From: Zobellia nedashkovskayae
Lineage (GTDB): Bacteria; Bacteroidota; Bacteroidia; Flavobacteriales; Flavobacteriaceae
Length of the DNA: 64,000 nucleotides
Direction of reading: 5' to 3'
Assembly (NCBI RefSeq): GCF_015330125.1
Contig: NZ_JADDXR010000002.1
Span: 4,476,685-4,540,684, forward strand
Both the position numbers and the translations under genes were made by a program. Below the pieces are notes generated by a model. The model was not told the DNA's origin and did no database searches. It was given only the letters and a program-made list of their open reading frames with translations. Shown here piece after piece: positions 9,587-19,547 of the stretch (its first letter is position 1; each line of letters starts with the position of its first letter).

Positions 9587-11014
9587 ATGGAGTCTATTAG
9601 TATTTTTGACATGCTTAAGATTGGCGTTGGCCCTTCTAGTTCTCATACCTTAGGCCCATGGCGGGCGGCAGAACGATGGATTTCCGAACTGAAATCTGCT
9701 CAGATGTTTGCTGAGGTCGCAAGCATACGAGTGCATGTGTATGGTTCTTTGGCCTTAACGGGTAAAGGTCATGCCACAGATTACGCTATTATGTTGGGGC
9801 TCTCTGGAACCGACCCCGTAGAAATCCCCATTAAGGATATACATTCTATTGTTGCAGATATTCAAGAAAGCCATATTCTGAACTTTGGAAACTCAACACC
9901 CATTTCGTTTGACCCTAAGACCCATATTTTATTTCATAGGAAGTTTTTGGAATTTCATGCCAACGGACTTCAGTTTGAAGCTACTTTAAAATCCGGCAAG
10001 ACCAAAAAGAATACCTACTATTCTATTGGTGGTGGATTTGTAGTAGTCAAAGAACGAAAAAATGCTAAGCGAAATATAGCTACGTTCAATAGTTTTCCTT
10101 TTCCCATTCAAAAAGGCACGGAACTACTCGCCTACTGCCAGAGTGAAAATAAAAGCATTTCCGAGATTGTTCTTGAAAATGAACGCTCATTACGCAGTGA
10201 TAGCGAAATAAACGAAAAACTAGACCATGTATGGAAGACCATGCTAGAATGCATGTACATTGGTTGCCACACAGAAGGTAAACTTCCGGGCGGCTTAAAT
10301 GTTACCCGTAGGGCTTATGATATCAACAAAAATCTATTATACGGCTCACATGTTTATGATTCACCAGAGGTTTGGCTATCTACTATACGAAATACGGAGG
10401 TTAAATTCCGTCAGATTTTAAAATGGGTCAGCTGTTTTGCCTTGGCCGTTAATGAAGTGAATGCTTCTTTGGGTCGTGTAGTAACCGCTCCTACTAATGG
10501 AAGCGCCGGGGTAATACCCGCCGTGCTCATGTATTATATGGTGATAGAAAACCATGAAGCCGATTTTGAACATATTAAAAAGTTTCTTTTCGTTGCCGGT
10601 GAAATAGGCAGCATCTTTAAAAAAGGAGCTACCATTTCCGCAGCAATGGGTGGTTGTCAAGCAGAAATTGGAGTATCCAGTGCTATGGCAGCAGGTGCGC
10701 TTACGGAGTTATTAGGTGGTACGCCAGAACAAGTGCTTATGGCAGCTGAAATTGCCATGGAGCATCATCTTGGACTTACCTGCGACCCTATAGGCGGACT
10801 CGTACAGATACCTTGTATAGAACGCAACAGTATGGGAGCCATAAAAGCGATTAATGCTGCAGAACTAGCATTAGGTTCAGACCCAAAAGATGCAAAGGTA
10901 CCTTTGGATAAAGTAGTTGAGACCATGTGGGCCACAGCAAAGGACATGAGCTCTAAATACAAAGAGACTTCCGAGGGAGGTCTTGCTATCGGAATTAATA
11001 TGAGTGATTGTTAA
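9587..11014 (+). CDS. sdaA: L-serine dehydratase, iron-sulfur dependent, single-chain type
   Basis: Converts L-serine to pyruvate and ammonia (EC 4.3.1.17) in the cytoplasm using a [4Fe-4S] cluster. The 475-residue chain has the beta-domain start [21 protein letters not shown] and the alpha domain with [40 protein letters not shown], and [22 protein letters not shown]. These supply the three cluster cysteines. It ends NMSDC. In the Legionella enzyme a C-terminal Cys reaches into the active site as a fourth cluster ligand, and the terminal Cys here is in the matching place. A promoter lies directly upstream; the gene is divergent from dnaK. Confidence 0.96.
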   Translation: MESISIFDMLKIGVGPSSSHTLGPWRAAERWISELKSAQMFAEVASIRVHVYGSLALTGKGHATDYAIMLGLSGTDPVEIPIKDIHSIVADIQESHILNFGNSTPISFDPKTHILFHRKFLEFHANGLQFEATLKSGKTKKNTYYSIGGGFVVVKERKNAKRNIATFNSFPFPIQKGTELLAYCQSENKSISEIVLENERSLRSDSEINEKLDHVWKTMLECMYIGCHTEGKLPGGLNVTRRAYDINKNLLYGSHVYDSPEVWLSTIRNTEVKFRQILKWVSCFALAVNEVNASLGRVVTAPTNGSAGVIPAVLMYYMVIENHEADFEHIKKFLFVAGEIGSIFKKGATISAAMGGCQAEIGVSSAMAAGALTELLGGTPEQVLMAAEIAMEHHLGLTCDPIGGLVQIPCIERNSMGAIKAINAAELALGSDPKDAKVPLDKVVETMWATAKDMSSKYKETSEGGLAIGINMSDC

Positions 11015-11089
11015 GCTATCCTATTAATAACAGAAATAAAAAATACTACGTTAAATTATCCCCTTTCATTTAAAAGCAGAATAGAGATC

Positions 11090-11416
11090 ATGAATTGGTT
11101 AGTTTTAATTATTGCAGGCTTATTTGAGGTTGCCTTTGCATTTTGCCTGTCCAAAGCAAAAGAAGCAACAGGAAATGATGTATACCTCTGGTACGGCGGT
11201 TTTTTTATCTGTGCCACTATTAGCTTTCTTCTTTTAATAAAGGCAATTCAAACCTTGCCTATCGGCACAGCATATGCAGTATGGACAGGTATTGGAGCTG
11301 TTGGTACCGTGCTACTGGGTATTTTAGTTTTTAAAGACCCGGCCAACTTCTGGCGGGTTTTCTTTATTGTTACGCTAATTAGCTCCATCATTGGTTTAAA
11401 ATATGTTTCGCATTAA
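11090..11416 (+). CDS. Small multidrug resistance (SMR) family exporter, SugE/Gdx-like
   Basis: A 108-residue membrane protein with four helices (about 2-20, 34-52, 58-78 and 85-104). Glu13 in the first helix (AGLFEVAF) is the proton/substrate-coupling Glu of SMR transporters. The segment TLPIGTAYAVWTGIGAVGTVLLGI and the C-terminal IIGLKYVSH closely match the SugE/Gdx subgroup, known as guanidinium exporters, rather than EmrE/QacE. No guanidine riboswitch was seen in the 75 bases upstream. Single gene, 75 bases after the serine dehydratase. Confidence 0.88.
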   Translation: MNWLVLIIAGLFEVAFAFCLSKAKEATGNDVYLWYGGFFICATISFLLLIKAIQTLPIGTAYAVWTGIGAVGTVLLGILVFKDPANFWRVFFIVTLISSIIGLKYVSH

Positions 11417-11571
11417 ATATTATCCATCTAAAATGTTTTTTCTCAAGCGGATAAAATCATAACTACAAAAATTAGTTTGTAATACAAAACAACAATACTT
11501 GTAGTCCAATAATACATATTACTATATTGTATATAAATAAGAAAACGTATTTGCCCTAAAATAAAATACCT

Positions 11572-12363
11572 ATGAAAAAGATTGAACACATTGAAAATGA
11601 AATACGAGATTTAAGAACTCAACTTCAAAACCACCCCCTATATCATAACTTAAATAGTATTGATGATATTAGGGTTTTTACTGAAAATCACGTCTATGCC
11701 GTATGGGACTTCATGTCTCTGCTAAAATCACTTCAACTTTCATTAACCAACGTAAGTATTCCTTGGACTCCCTGTAAAAATCCAGTTCTTGCTAGGTTCA
11801 TTAATGAAATTGTGCATGGTGAGGAAAGTGATGTAAACGAACTGGGGGAACCCAAAAGTCATTTTGAGATGTATCTACAAGCCATGGTACAATTAGGATC
11901 TGATACTTCTAAAATAAATAAGTTTATACTTCTTTTAAAGGAAGGTAAAACGGTTGATTCTGCTTTGGCCGCAATTGATATTCCCAAAAAAGTGGCCGAT
12001 TTCGTTCAATTTTCATTCGATATTATCGCTACTGAAAAGCCTCATTTAGTAGCTTCCGCTTTTACGTTTGGCCGTGAGGATGTAATTCCTGATATGTTTA
12101 TGGAAGTTCTTAAAAGTGCTGATGCAGAAAACAAGCAGTATAACAAATTCGTTTATTACCTAGAGAGACATATTGAACTAGATGGGGATGAGCATGGACC
12201 TTTATCTCTTGAAATGGTAGCAGAACTTTGCGGAAATAATGAACAAAAGTGGCAAGAAACCTTAACGGTTGCACGAGAGGCATTAAGTAAAAGAATTCAA
12301 CTCTGGGATGCTATTAACGAAGCTGTTACCACTCCCAAAATGGCAGACAAACCTCTTTATTAG
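11572..12363 (+). CDS. DUF3050 protein, heme-oxygenase-like fold
   Basis: A soluble 263-residue helical protein beginning [24 protein letters not shown], a DUF3050-type start, with the conserved [23 protein letters not shown]3050 proteins belong to the heme-oxygenase-like fold, whose HDO branch are di-iron oxidases or oxygenases. Possible metal ligands here are His40, Glu79/His82 or Glu83-84, and the H-x3-D-x3-H motif His200, Asp204, His208 near the C-terminus. No partner enzyme is adjacent; the next gene is a nuclease with 120 bases between. Substrate unknown. Confidence 0.8.
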   Translation: MKKIEHIENEIRDLRTQLQNHPLYHNLNSIDDIRVFTENHVYAVWDFMSLLKSLQLSLTNVSIPWTPCKNPVLARFINEIVHGEESDVNELGEPKSHFEMYLQAMVQLGSDTSKINKFILLLKEGKTVDSALAAIDIPKKVADFVQFSFDIIATEKPHLVASAFTFGREDVIPDMFMEVLKSADAENKQYNKFVYYLERHIELDGDEHGPLSLEMVAELCGNNEQKWQETLTVAREALSKRIQLWDAINEAVTTPKMADKPLY

Positions 12364-12482
12364 AAATAGCAACACTTCTGTTCTATTAAAAAATAATCTT
12401 AATTTAAAACTACTAATGGCCATTGCCTTAGTAAAGTTTCGCATTTTTGACTCATAATCTTCGTAATAGAATAAACTTTCCT

Positions 12483-13280
12483 ATGGCATTTGATACAGAT
12501 TTTTTGAGTACCGCTATACGCCCGCCAAAATTGAAACAAGCGGAAGACGCTTTTCAACTGAACGGTTCTGAAATAATAGATTACACCCATTTTTCATTGG
12601 CACTTAGCAGTCTGACTAAATTCGCTATTTGGGTTGCGTGGAATATAGATGGTATGAATCTAAAAAAAATATCTAGAAAGGGTGTCGGTTTTTTTGAGGA
12701 TTCCAGAATTCCACCAGACGACCAAGCGGGCAATCAATTATATAAAAGCAATCCGTTGGACCGTGGTCATCTAGCTAGAAGGGTAGATTTAAATTGGGGC
12801 GATTATTCCGAAGCCAAAAAAGCAAATTCCGATTCTTTTGTTTTCACCAATATTGCCCCACAAATGGACTCCTTCAACCAAAGTGGAAAAGGTGGTGTCT
12901 GGGGCGAATTAGAAAACTCATTGTACGACCAAACAGAAATGGATAGATCTCGCGTGAGTATAATAGGTGGTTGCATCTTTCATGAAGATGATCGTGAATA
13001 CCGAGGTTATAAAATCCCAACTGAATTCTATAAGACTATCATGTACGAAGAAAGCGGAAAGTTAAAGACCAAATCATTTATTCTAACACAAGATTTGAGC
13101 AGGTTATCTTTTCTGGATTTAGAAGCTTTCAAAACCTATGAAGTAGCTCCTTCTGAAATAGAAGCCAAATGCAATTTTACATTTGACGATGCCATACATC
13201 AAGCTAATGAGTTTGACTTGAATTCCTTTATACAAACAGAACGCAAACCACTGACTGACACCTCCGATATTAACTGGTAA
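12483..13280 (+). CDS. DNA/RNA non-specific endonuclease (beta-beta-alpha metal type)
   Basis: Sugar-non-specific nuclease of about 265 residues. The signature NPLDRGHLARR contains the catalytic His of the DRGH motif. The downstream SDSFVFTNIAPQMDSFNQ carries the conserved Asn that binds the metal, as in Serratia nuclease. No signal peptide is visible from the ATG at 12483, so it may be cytoplasmic or exported another way. The frame extends to a TTG at 12447, but that lies within a promoter-like TTTTTGACTCATAATCTTCG stretch, so the ATG is preferred. A strong bidirectional terminator follows. Confidence 0.9.
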   Translation: MAFDTDFLSTAIRPPKLKQAEDAFQLNGSEIIDYTHFSLALSSLTKFAIWVAWNIDGMNLKKISRKGVGFFEDSRIPPDDQAGNQLYKSNPLDRGHLARRVDLNWGDYSEAKKANSDSFVFTNIAPQMDSFNQSGKGGVWGELENSLYDQTEMDRSRVSIIGGCIFHEDDREYRGYKIPTEFYKTIMYEESGKLKTKSFILTQDLSRLSFLDLEAFKTYEVAPSEIEAKCNFTFDDAIHQANEFDLNSFIQTERKPLTDTSDINW

Positions 13281-13288
13281 TAAACAAA

Positions 13289-13320
13289 AAACGCCCACCG
13301 TTAAATAAAGGTGGGCGTTT
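13289..13320. terminator. Bidirectional terminator between nuclease and DUF1080 gene
   Basis: Arms AAACGCCCACC (13289-13299) and GGTGGGCGTTT (13310-13320) form a GC-rich hairpin with A-rich left and T-rich right flanks, between the convergent genes ending at 13280 and 13344. Confidence 0.93.
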
Positions 13321-13343
13321 ATTTATTAGTCTTATCTTGACTA

Positions 13344-14282
13344 CTACTCTACTCGTGGAGTAACTTCAAATTTTCTGAACATAATAGGACCGTGATCCCC
13401 TTGAATTAAAAACGGACCCGCTTCGCCTTCATTACTATCTAAAGCACCACCGGTAATGCCTGGTATGTTTTGATCGTTGATAATTGTTTTTCCATTTGCA
13501 ACGATAGTTACACGACGACCTATTAATGTAATATCATACGTTTGCCATTCGCTAGCATCATTAGCGGCCATTTCGTTTGGTGTCAAAAAACCATAGATTC
13601 CACCAAACAATACACTAGACGGTTCCGAACCTTTATCATCCGTAATCTGAACTTCATAACGTCCTCTTAGGTAAATCCCACTATTACTTCCTGAGGGTAC
13701 TTTAAATTCTGCGTGCAATTTAAAGTCTTTAAACTTCTCTTCTGAAACCAAATTTGCACCCGACTTTGGACTCTTCAAAATTCCATTTTCAATAACCCAT
13801 TGGTTATCTCCTTTTGCTTTCCATCCGGTTAAATCCTTTTCATTAAAAAGTTCTTTTGATTTTCCCCATTTCGCTTTCGCCACGTACTCCAATTTTGGTG
13901 CTCTCACGGCTGTCCAACTGTAAGGCTGTCCATCAGTATAAATCATAGTTCCTTTGAGCCCCTCGCCATCTAAAGAACCCGTAAAGGTCATATCTGTTCC
14001 TTCTGGCTCCCATTGTTTGGGTATGATAAAACTAAAAATATCATTTTTGACTTTAACTTCTGCTATAGGTCTTGCACTACCAAATGCGTACACAAAACGG
14101 CCTACCAAGGTACTTGTTCCAGAGTGCGTAATCTCCAACCAAGATGGCAGTTGTTCCCCATCTTTTTCTATAACAATATCCCATGTACCTTCTAATGGAT
14201 TTGCTTCTTGAGCGTTTACAATAGCTACGGCCGACAGCAACATACCTGCCATAGCCGAAAATAATTTTAATCTCATTTTCAT
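13344..14282 (-). CDS. Secreted DUF1080 (3-keto-disaccharide hydrolase-like) protein
   Basis: A protein of about 312 residues with signal peptide MKMRLKLFSAMAGMLLSAVA ending at VNAQ. An N-terminal domain of about 110 residues (PLEGTWDIVIEKDGEQL) is followed by a DUF1080 domain: ELFNEKDLTGWKAKGDNQW, SNSGIYLRGRYEVQI, GGIYGFLTPN, and EWQTYDITLIGRRVTIVANG. DUF1080 is a concanavalin-like jelly roll found in sugar-acting proteins; some members hydrolyse 3-keto-disaccharides. Periplasmic or outer-membrane associated. A longer frame starts at 14327, but the signal peptide begins at 14282 (or Met at 14276). Confidence 0.88.
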   Translation of the reverse strand: MKMRLKLFSAMAGMLLSAVAIVNAQEANPLEGTWDIVIEKDGEQLPSWLEITHSGTSTLVGRFVYAFGSARPIAEVKVKNDIFSFIIPKQWEPEGTDMTFTGSLDGEGLKGTMIYTDGQPYSWTAVRAPKLEYVAKAKWGKSKELFNEKDLTGWKAKGDNQWVIENGILKSPKSGANLVSEEKFKDFKLHAEFKVPSGSNSGIYLRGRYEVQITDDKGSEPSSVLFGGIYGFLTPNEMAANDASEWQTYDITLIGRRVTIVANGKTIINDQNIPGITGGALDSNEGEAGPFLIQGDHGPIMFRKFEVTPRVE

Positions 14283-14723
14283 AATCTTAAGTTTTTCGAA
14301 GTCATAAATATAGGGAATACCAAACATTTACTTTGCTATTTATTTATCCAATAATGATACTATTGACCTAGTCTGGTTTTTATTTTCTGTCTTTGGTTTT
14401 TAAGCATTTTATGATAACACAATTATCCAAACCATTTTGTTCATAGATTAAGAATCTTCTGGACAAAAGCTGCAAAAAATGTACTTACATTCTTTAGAAT
14501 GGACCTTTTTTTAGACTTTTTGTGATAAAAGAATCAGGCTAATAAGAAAAAAACACATTAGAATAGATTTTTTCTTTCGTTTCAATTATATCAAACCTGA
14601 TTAATATAACGTTTAGAACGAGCACGTTAAATAGGTTTGAAGAATTCATATTTAGTTGCAACACCGGTCTCAGTTTTAAACCCAACATTTTCCTTACATT
14701 TATAACATCAAAATAAAACCACT
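14283..14723. other. Intergenic region before panB
   Basis: This 441-base AT-rich gap is between the divergent DUF1080 gene and panB. It contains T-rich runs and a spaced inverted repeat AATCAGG (14532-14538) / CCTGATT (14596-14602). A -7-like TACATTTA at 14695-14702 is well placed for panB. No coding frame, tRNA or clear small RNA was seen. Confidence 0.4.
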
Positions 14724-15542
14724 ATGTCAACGGCAAAGAAAGAATATAAAAGAGTAACAGTAAAGTCTCTAGTAGACATGAAAAAACATGGCGAAAAAAT
14801 ATCTATGCTTACCGCATATGATTATTCTATGGCCAAAATCGTAGATTCTGCAAATGTTGATGTTATTCTTGTGGGTGATTCTGCCAGTAATGTTATGGCA
14901 GGTCATGAAACCACTTTACCTATTACGCTAGATCAGATGATTTACCACGCTGCCTCAGTTATTCGTGCTATAGAAAGAGCATTGGTAGTTGTTGATTTGC
15001 CTTTTGGCAGCTACCAGAGTGATTCTAAGGAAGCGCTTCGTTCTGCAATTCGTATTATGAAAGAAAGTGGTGGCCATGCTGTAAAACTTGAAGGAGGAGA
15101 AGAAATAAAAGAGTCGGTTAAAAAGATTCTAAAAGCAGGTATTCCTGTAATGGGTCATTTGGGACTTACCCCGCAATCCATCTATAAATTTGGGACCTAT
15201 ACTGTTCGCGCTAAAGAGGAAGAAGAAGCTGAAAAACTAATTGAAGATGCCAAACTTCTTGAAAGATTAGGTTGTTTTGCTATTGTATTGGAGAAAATAC
15301 CGGCTGCTTTGACCAAAAAAGTTTCTGAAAGCATCTCTATACCTACCATTGGTATTGGTGGAGGTAAGCATGCAGACGGACAAGTACTTGTTATTCACGA
15401 CTTATTGGGAATGACACATGAGTTCAATCCGCGATTTTTACGTCGTTATATGAACCTATACGAAGAAATGGGTAATGCTATTTCTCAATATGTTACCGAT
15501 GTAAAAAGTCAGGATTTCCCAAACGATGAAGAACAGTATTAA
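14724..15542 (+). CDS. panB: 3-methyl-2-oxobutanoate hydroxymethyltransferase
   Basis: Ketopantoate hydroxymethyltransferase (EC 2.1.2.11), first committed step of pantothenate/CoA synthesis, cytoplasmic. The 272-residue chain shows [14 protein letters not shown], the metal/substrate region [48 protein letters not shown], and [21 protein letters not shown], all standard PanB motifs. The RluA-type gene starts 30 bases after its stop, suggesting cotranscription. Confidence 0.98.
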   Translation: MSTAKKEYKRVTVKSLVDMKKHGEKISMLTAYDYSMAKIVDSANVDVILVGDSASNVMAGHETTLPITLDQMIYHAASVIRAIERALVVVDLPFGSYQSDSKEALRSAIRIMKESGGHAVKLEGGEEIKESVKKILKAGIPVMGHLGLTPQSIYKFGTYTVRAKEEEEAEKLIEDAKLLERLGCFAIVLEKIPAALTKKVSESISIPTIGIGGGKHADGQVLVIHDLLGMTHEFNPRFLRRYMNLYEEMGNAISQYVTDVKSQDFPNDEEQY

Positions 15543-15572
15543 TAGCTGCTTTTAAACTATAATTCTTTTCCT

Positions 15573-16271
15573 GTGGCCGATAAAGTTATTTCCGACCCAA
15601 AAAATCTATTGGTATTGTTTGAAGACAATCACCTAATCGCTATAAATAAGCGACCCGGTGATATTGTTCAAGGCGATAAGACTGGTGATATGCCCTTAAG
15701 CGAGGTCGTTAAACTTTACATTAAAGAGAAATTCAATAAGCCGGGCAATGTCTACTTAGGTGTTGCCCATAGGCTAGACCGCCCTACTTCTGGTATTGTT
15801 GTTTTTGCTAAAACCTCTAAAGCCTTGCCGCGTCTGAATAAACTTTTCGCAGAAAAAGAAGCGAAAAAGACCTATTGGGCCATTGTCAAGAACCTACCGA
15901 AAAAGAACGAGGATACACTTACACACTGGCTAAAACGAAACAACAAACAGAATAAATCGTACGCTCATATTAAAGAAGTCCCGGAAAGTAAGAAAGCCAT
16001 ACTTGATTATAAGGTGATTAAAAAATTGGACCGGTACTACCTTCTTGAAATTAACTTGCACACGGGACGCCATCATCAAATTAGAGCGCAATTAGCAGCT
16101 ATTGGCTGCCCCATTAAAGGAGATCTTAAATATGGTTTTGACCGTAGCAATCCTAATGCCAGTATACACTTGCATGCGCGCAGACTCTCCTTTATTCACC
16201 CTGTCCGCAAAGAACCTATAGAAATCGTGGCCAAACCACCAGAAGACCCAGTTTGGAACGCTTGTTGTTAA
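15573..16271 (+). CDS. RluA-family pseudouridine synthase (copy 1)
   Basis: RNA pseudouridine synthase of 232 residues. The catalytic motif HRLDR (66-70) holds the nucleophile Asp69 within GVAHRLDRPTSGIVVFAKT. LLEINLHTGRHHQIRAQLA is the family's second conserved block. No S4 domain precedes it, so this is the short RluA/RluC-core type. The start is GTG; an in-frame stop at 15543-15545 leaves no upstream ATG. It lies 30 bases after panB. Which rRNA or tRNA uridine it modifies cannot be told from the sequence. Confidence 0.92.
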   Translation: MADKVISDPKNLLVLFEDNHLIAINKRPGDIVQGDKTGDMPLSEVVKLYIKEKFNKPGNVYLGVAHRLDRPTSGIVVFAKTSKALPRLNKLFAEKEAKKTYWAIVKNLPKKNEDTLTHWLKRNNKQNKSYAHIKEVPESKKAILDYKVIKKLDRYYLLEINLHTGRHHQIRAQLAAIGCPIKGDLKYGFDRSNPNASIHLHARRLSFIHPVRKEPIEIVAKPPEDPVWNACC

Positions 16272-16304
16272 AAACAGTATATTTAACTGTATAAACACTA
16301 GACC

Positions 16305-16856
16305 ATGATTAAGAGAACACTATTCATTTGCAGTCTTGTACTGCTAGCATCTTGTAGTACCTATAATTCAATTGACACCTTTTACAACGCCCACAAAGAA
16401 GACAATCATGTAACAGCGGTACGTGTACCCCGTTTTATGCTTTCCCTCATTGGCAATATTTCTCCGGAGATGAAATCGTTAGTAGGCAATACTAAAGATT
16501 TACGCTATATGTCCTTCCCTAGCACTACCGCAGAAAAATCTGAATTTTTAAACAAGCAGATGAACGGCATCACTGGCAACTCTTTTATTGAAGTATACCG
16601 AAAGAACGACGAGCTAAAAAGGAATATAGTGAGTATCCGAGAAAAACGTGATGCCGTAAAGGAAATATTGATTTACAACAATAATAACCAAAACGGTTCT
16701 TTCCTGTATTTTAATGGTGATTTTGACCCCGTAAAAGTGCGTCAGATGGCTCAAAATGAAGAATTTCAGAAATTAGGTGATGGTCTCATCAACCAATATC
16801 AAGGAGGAAGTTTTACTCCTGGGATTAATCAGGGAGATGAGGAGGAAGAAAAATAA
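16305..16856 (+). CDS. DUF4252 lipoprotein
   Basis: A 183-residue lipoprotein: signal MIKRTLFICSLVLLAS with lipobox LLASC, then a DUF4252-like domain (TFYNAHKEDNHVTAVRVP, KDLRYMSFPS, FIEVYRKNDELKRNIVSIREK). The tail is acidic (GDEEEEK). DUF4252 proteins are common in Bacteroidota and their function is unknown. It sits 33 bases after an RluA-type gene and 119 bases before another, so it may be part of the panB transcript. Confidence 0.8.
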   Translation: MIKRTLFICSLVLLASCSTYNSIDTFYNAHKEDNHVTAVRVPRFMLSLIGNISPEMKSLVGNTKDLRYMSFPSTTAEKSEFLNKQMNGITGNSFIEVYRKNDELKRNIVSIREKRDAVKEILIYNNNNQNGSFLYFNGDFDPVKVRQMAQNEEFQKLGDGLINQYQGGSFTPGINQGDEEEEK

Positions 16857-16975
16857 TTAGCCTTTATTTTCTTCCAATAGCTAATTCAAGTATGTCAACA
16901 TTCAATAATCCAGACAGCTGTAATACATCTAAAGTGTATTAGTATTACTTTTATAATTCGCAACTAAAACTATTA

Positions 16976-17644
16976 ATGACGAATCTTGATATAGTATATG
17001 AGAACAACGATTATATAGTCGTTAATAAAAAGTCCGGCCTAATAAGTGAAAAAAGTCCTTACGAAGATTGTACTGTAGAAAGTCAGGTTCTCAATCACCT
17101 CTTAAAAAGCAAACGAAAGCCTTATATAGGTGTGATACACAGGTTAGATCGCGTAACAAGTGGCGTATTGGTTTTTGCTAAGAAGAAAAGCGTTCTTGTA
17201 GAATTCAATGAACTATTTGCCAAACGTAAGGTTCAAAAAACGTATTTGGCAATCGTCAAAAATAAACCTCAGAAAAGCAAAGGGAATTTGGTAAATTTTC
17301 TTGTCAAAAACAATCAAGAAAAAAGAGCGGACATAGTCCAGACTAAATCAAAAGAATCGCTAAAATGTATTCTTTCCTATAAACTTATAGACCAAAACGA
17401 TGTTGGTTATTTACTAGAACTAAAACCAAAAACAGGTAGATTCCATCAAATAAGAGTGCAATTAGCCCATCTGGGTCTTCCAATTATTGGAGACGAAAAA
17501 TATGGTTCTGACCAGTCATACCTTCCCCTTTCCGTTTGCCTTCACGCGTGGAAACTCACTTACCAATTACCAGGTTCAGAAGAATTAAAAACCTTTGAGG
17601 CGTCTATGCCAAAGAATAAATTTTGGAAATTCAAATCAATTTAA
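16976..17644 (+). CDS. RluA-family pseudouridine synthase (copy 2)
   Basis: A second short RluA-type synthase, 222 residues. HRLDR at 55-59 gives catalytic Asp58, followed by TSGVLVFAKKKS and LLELKPKTGRFHQIRVQLAHLG. It shares the layout of the copy at 15573 but has diverged strongly (KKSGLISEKSPYEDCTVESQ at the N-terminus instead of a RPGDIVQGDKTGDMPL segment), so it is an old paralogue rather than a recent duplication. No S4 domain. Target uridine unknown. Confidence 0.9.
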   Translation: MTNLDIVYENNDYIVVNKKSGLISEKSPYEDCTVESQVLNHLLKSKRKPYIGVIHRLDRVTSGVLVFAKKKSVLVEFNELFAKRKVQKTYLAIVKNKPQKSKGNLVNFLVKNNQEKRADIVQTKSKESLKCILSYKLIDQNDVGYLLELKPKTGRFHQIRVQLAHLGLPIIGDEKYGSDQSYLPLSVCLHAWKLTYQLPGSEELKTFEASMPKNKFWKFKSI

Positions 17645-17809
17645 TTTACCATGGCACATTAAAATAACTTGTGCTTGCTAACTTATCCATAAGGTTTGTT
17701 TAAATTTATGAGGTACAAAATTTTTGTTTTGAGGTTGCTCAATCCCTAAATACATATCCCTACTTCATCACTAATTGTAACACCAGAGTTGTTTTAATTC
17801 ATACAAAAA

Positions 17810-19459
17810 ATGAATAAATATTTCTTTTCTTTTTTAATCGCCATAATCTTTATCTCTTGTAAAACGGATAACATAGATGCAGATTTACTGGTTACCAATG
17901 CTACTATATGGACAGGGAATCCAGAATCACCAAAGGCGGAAGCTATGGCCATTAAAGGAGATTCTGTTCTTGCTGTTGGCTCATTTAAAGATTTGGAGAA
18001 GTTTAAAGGAGATTCTACTGAAATATTAGATGTTCACGGAAAATTTATTACACCTGGTTTTATAGATGCTCATGTTCATTTATTAATGGGCGGCAATAGT
18101 CTTTTAAATGTGCAGCTTAGAGATACAAAAACCAAACAAGAATTTATTGATAGGATAGCTTCATTTGCTAAAAAAATTAAACCCGACCAATGGGTAGTGG
18201 AAGGAAATTGGGACCACACACTTTGGGGCGGAGAACTACCAGAAAAAGAATGGATTGACGAATATACCAAAGACAACCCTGTAGCCATTTACAGAATGGA
18301 CGGCCATATGATTTTAGCCAATTCAGCAGCTTTAAAAATCGCTGGAATTGATAAAAACACGCCTGATGTAGAAAACGGAGAAATTGTAAAAGATTCAGAG
18401 GGAAACCCAACAGGCATTCTAAAAAGCAAAGCCATGTATTTGGTGTTGAATAAAATTCCCGTTCTTTCCAATTCTGAAAAAGAGGATGCAATTAATGCTG
18501 CACAAGATTATTTGCTTTCTCAAGGGGTTACTACTATTCATGATGTGGATAGTTTAGGAGGGTTTGAAGTAGCCCAGGAAATGTACACCAATAAGAAGCT
18601 GAAAGTAAGGATGTATACCGCAGACCCACTCTATAAATGGGCATCGGTATCCAAAACGGATAGAAGCGAAAAATGGCTAAAAAACGGTTTACTCAAAGGT
18701 TTTGTTGATGGTTCTTTAGGTTCCCATACCGCTGCGTTTAACGACCCCTATTCCGATAAATTAGATGATAGAGGCTTATTCATTGTAAATGAGGATAGTT
18801 TATTTAGTCAAATTTTAAATGCAGATAATGAAGATTTACAAGTTACCGTCCACGCTATTGGTGATAGAGCAAATAATGGATTGCTAAATATCTATGAGCG
18901 TGTTATTGAAAAAAACGGTACTAAGGATAGAAGATTAAGAATTGAGCACGCCCAGCATTTAACAACAGAAGACATAAAGCGCTTTTCCAAACTCAATATT
19001 ATTGCAAGTGTACAGCCGTATCACGCTATAGATGATGGTAGATGGGCGGAAGAACTTATTGGCCCGGAACGTATAAAAAGCACCTATGCTTTTAAGTCGT
19101 TACTAGATGCAAATACAACTCTGGTTTTTGGTAGTGATTGGCCTGTTGCCCCTGCCTCTCCCCTTTATGGCATGTATGCCGCCGTTACCCGTCAAACCCT
19201 GGATAACAAAAACCCTGAAGGCTGGGTTCCGGAACAAAAAATTAATATAGAGCAAGCTTTATCCGCGTATACTAAAAATGGTGCTTACAGCTCATTCGAT
19301 GAAAATATAAAAGGGACTTTGGAACCAGGAAAATTAGCGGATTTTGTTATTTTAAATGAGAATTTGACCACTATAAAACCTGAAAAACTTAAGAATGTAA
19401 AAGTTTTGCAAACCTACGTTGGAGGAAAACAAGTTTTTAAGAGTAAAATAGATTTATAG
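17810..19459 (+). CDS. Amidohydrolase family 3 lipoprotein (YtcJ-like)
   Basis: A 549-residue metal-dependent amidohydrolase anchored as a lipoprotein (lipobox IFISC, Cys17). Motifs: GKFITPGFIDAHVHLLMGG with metal-binding His88 and His90, DGHMILANSAALKIAG, VDGSLGSHTAAF, VHAIGDRANN, RIEHAQHL, FGSDWPVAPASPLYGMYAAVTR, and a GTLEPGKLADFVIL end. This is the NfdA/YtcJ-like exoenzyme branch; substrates vary widely and none can be assigned. It likely faces the periplasm. Single gene, convergent with the EamA transporter. Confidence 0.93.
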   Translation: MNKYFFSFLIAIIFISCKTDNIDADLLVTNATIWTGNPESPKAEAMAIKGDSVLAVGSFKDLEKFKGDSTEILDVHGKFITPGFIDAHVHLLMGGNSLLNVQLRDTKTKQEFIDRIASFAKKIKPDQWVVEGNWDHTLWGGELPEKEWIDEYTKDNPVAIYRMDGHMILANSAALKIAGIDKNTPDVENGEIVKDSEGNPTGILKSKAMYLVLNKIPVLSNSEKEDAINAAQDYLLSQGVTTIHDVDSLGGFEVAQEMYTNKKLKVRMYTADPLYKWASVSKTDRSEKWLKNGLLKGFVDGSLGSHTAAFNDPYSDKLDDRGLFIVNEDSLFSQILNADNEDLQVTVHAIGDRANNGLLNIYERVIEKNGTKDRRLRIEHAQHLTTEDIKRFSKLNIIASVQPYHAIDDGRWAEELIGPERIKSTYAFKSLLDANTTLVFGSDWPVAPASPLYGMYAAVTRQTLDNKNPEGWVPEQKINIEQALSAYTKNGAYSSFDENIKGTLEPGKLADFVILNENLTTIKPEKLKNVKVLQTYVGGKQVFKSKIDL

Positions 19460-19547
19460 AGGAATTGCACATTAATCTCACCCTTTGAAACATTACTCCT
19501 TTTAAGGTTATTGTCCAAAACCGATACTTCCATATTTTAGAGTACCC

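Noticed and set aside
11015..11089. Guanidine riboswitch before the SMR exporter
   Set aside because: Only 75 bases lie upstream and none of the conserved paired elements or ACGR-type loop is visible.
12447..12482. Upstream TTG start of the nuclease
   Set aside because: The TTG is part of a promoter-like TTTTTGACTCATAATCTTCG stretch; the ATG at 12483 is better.
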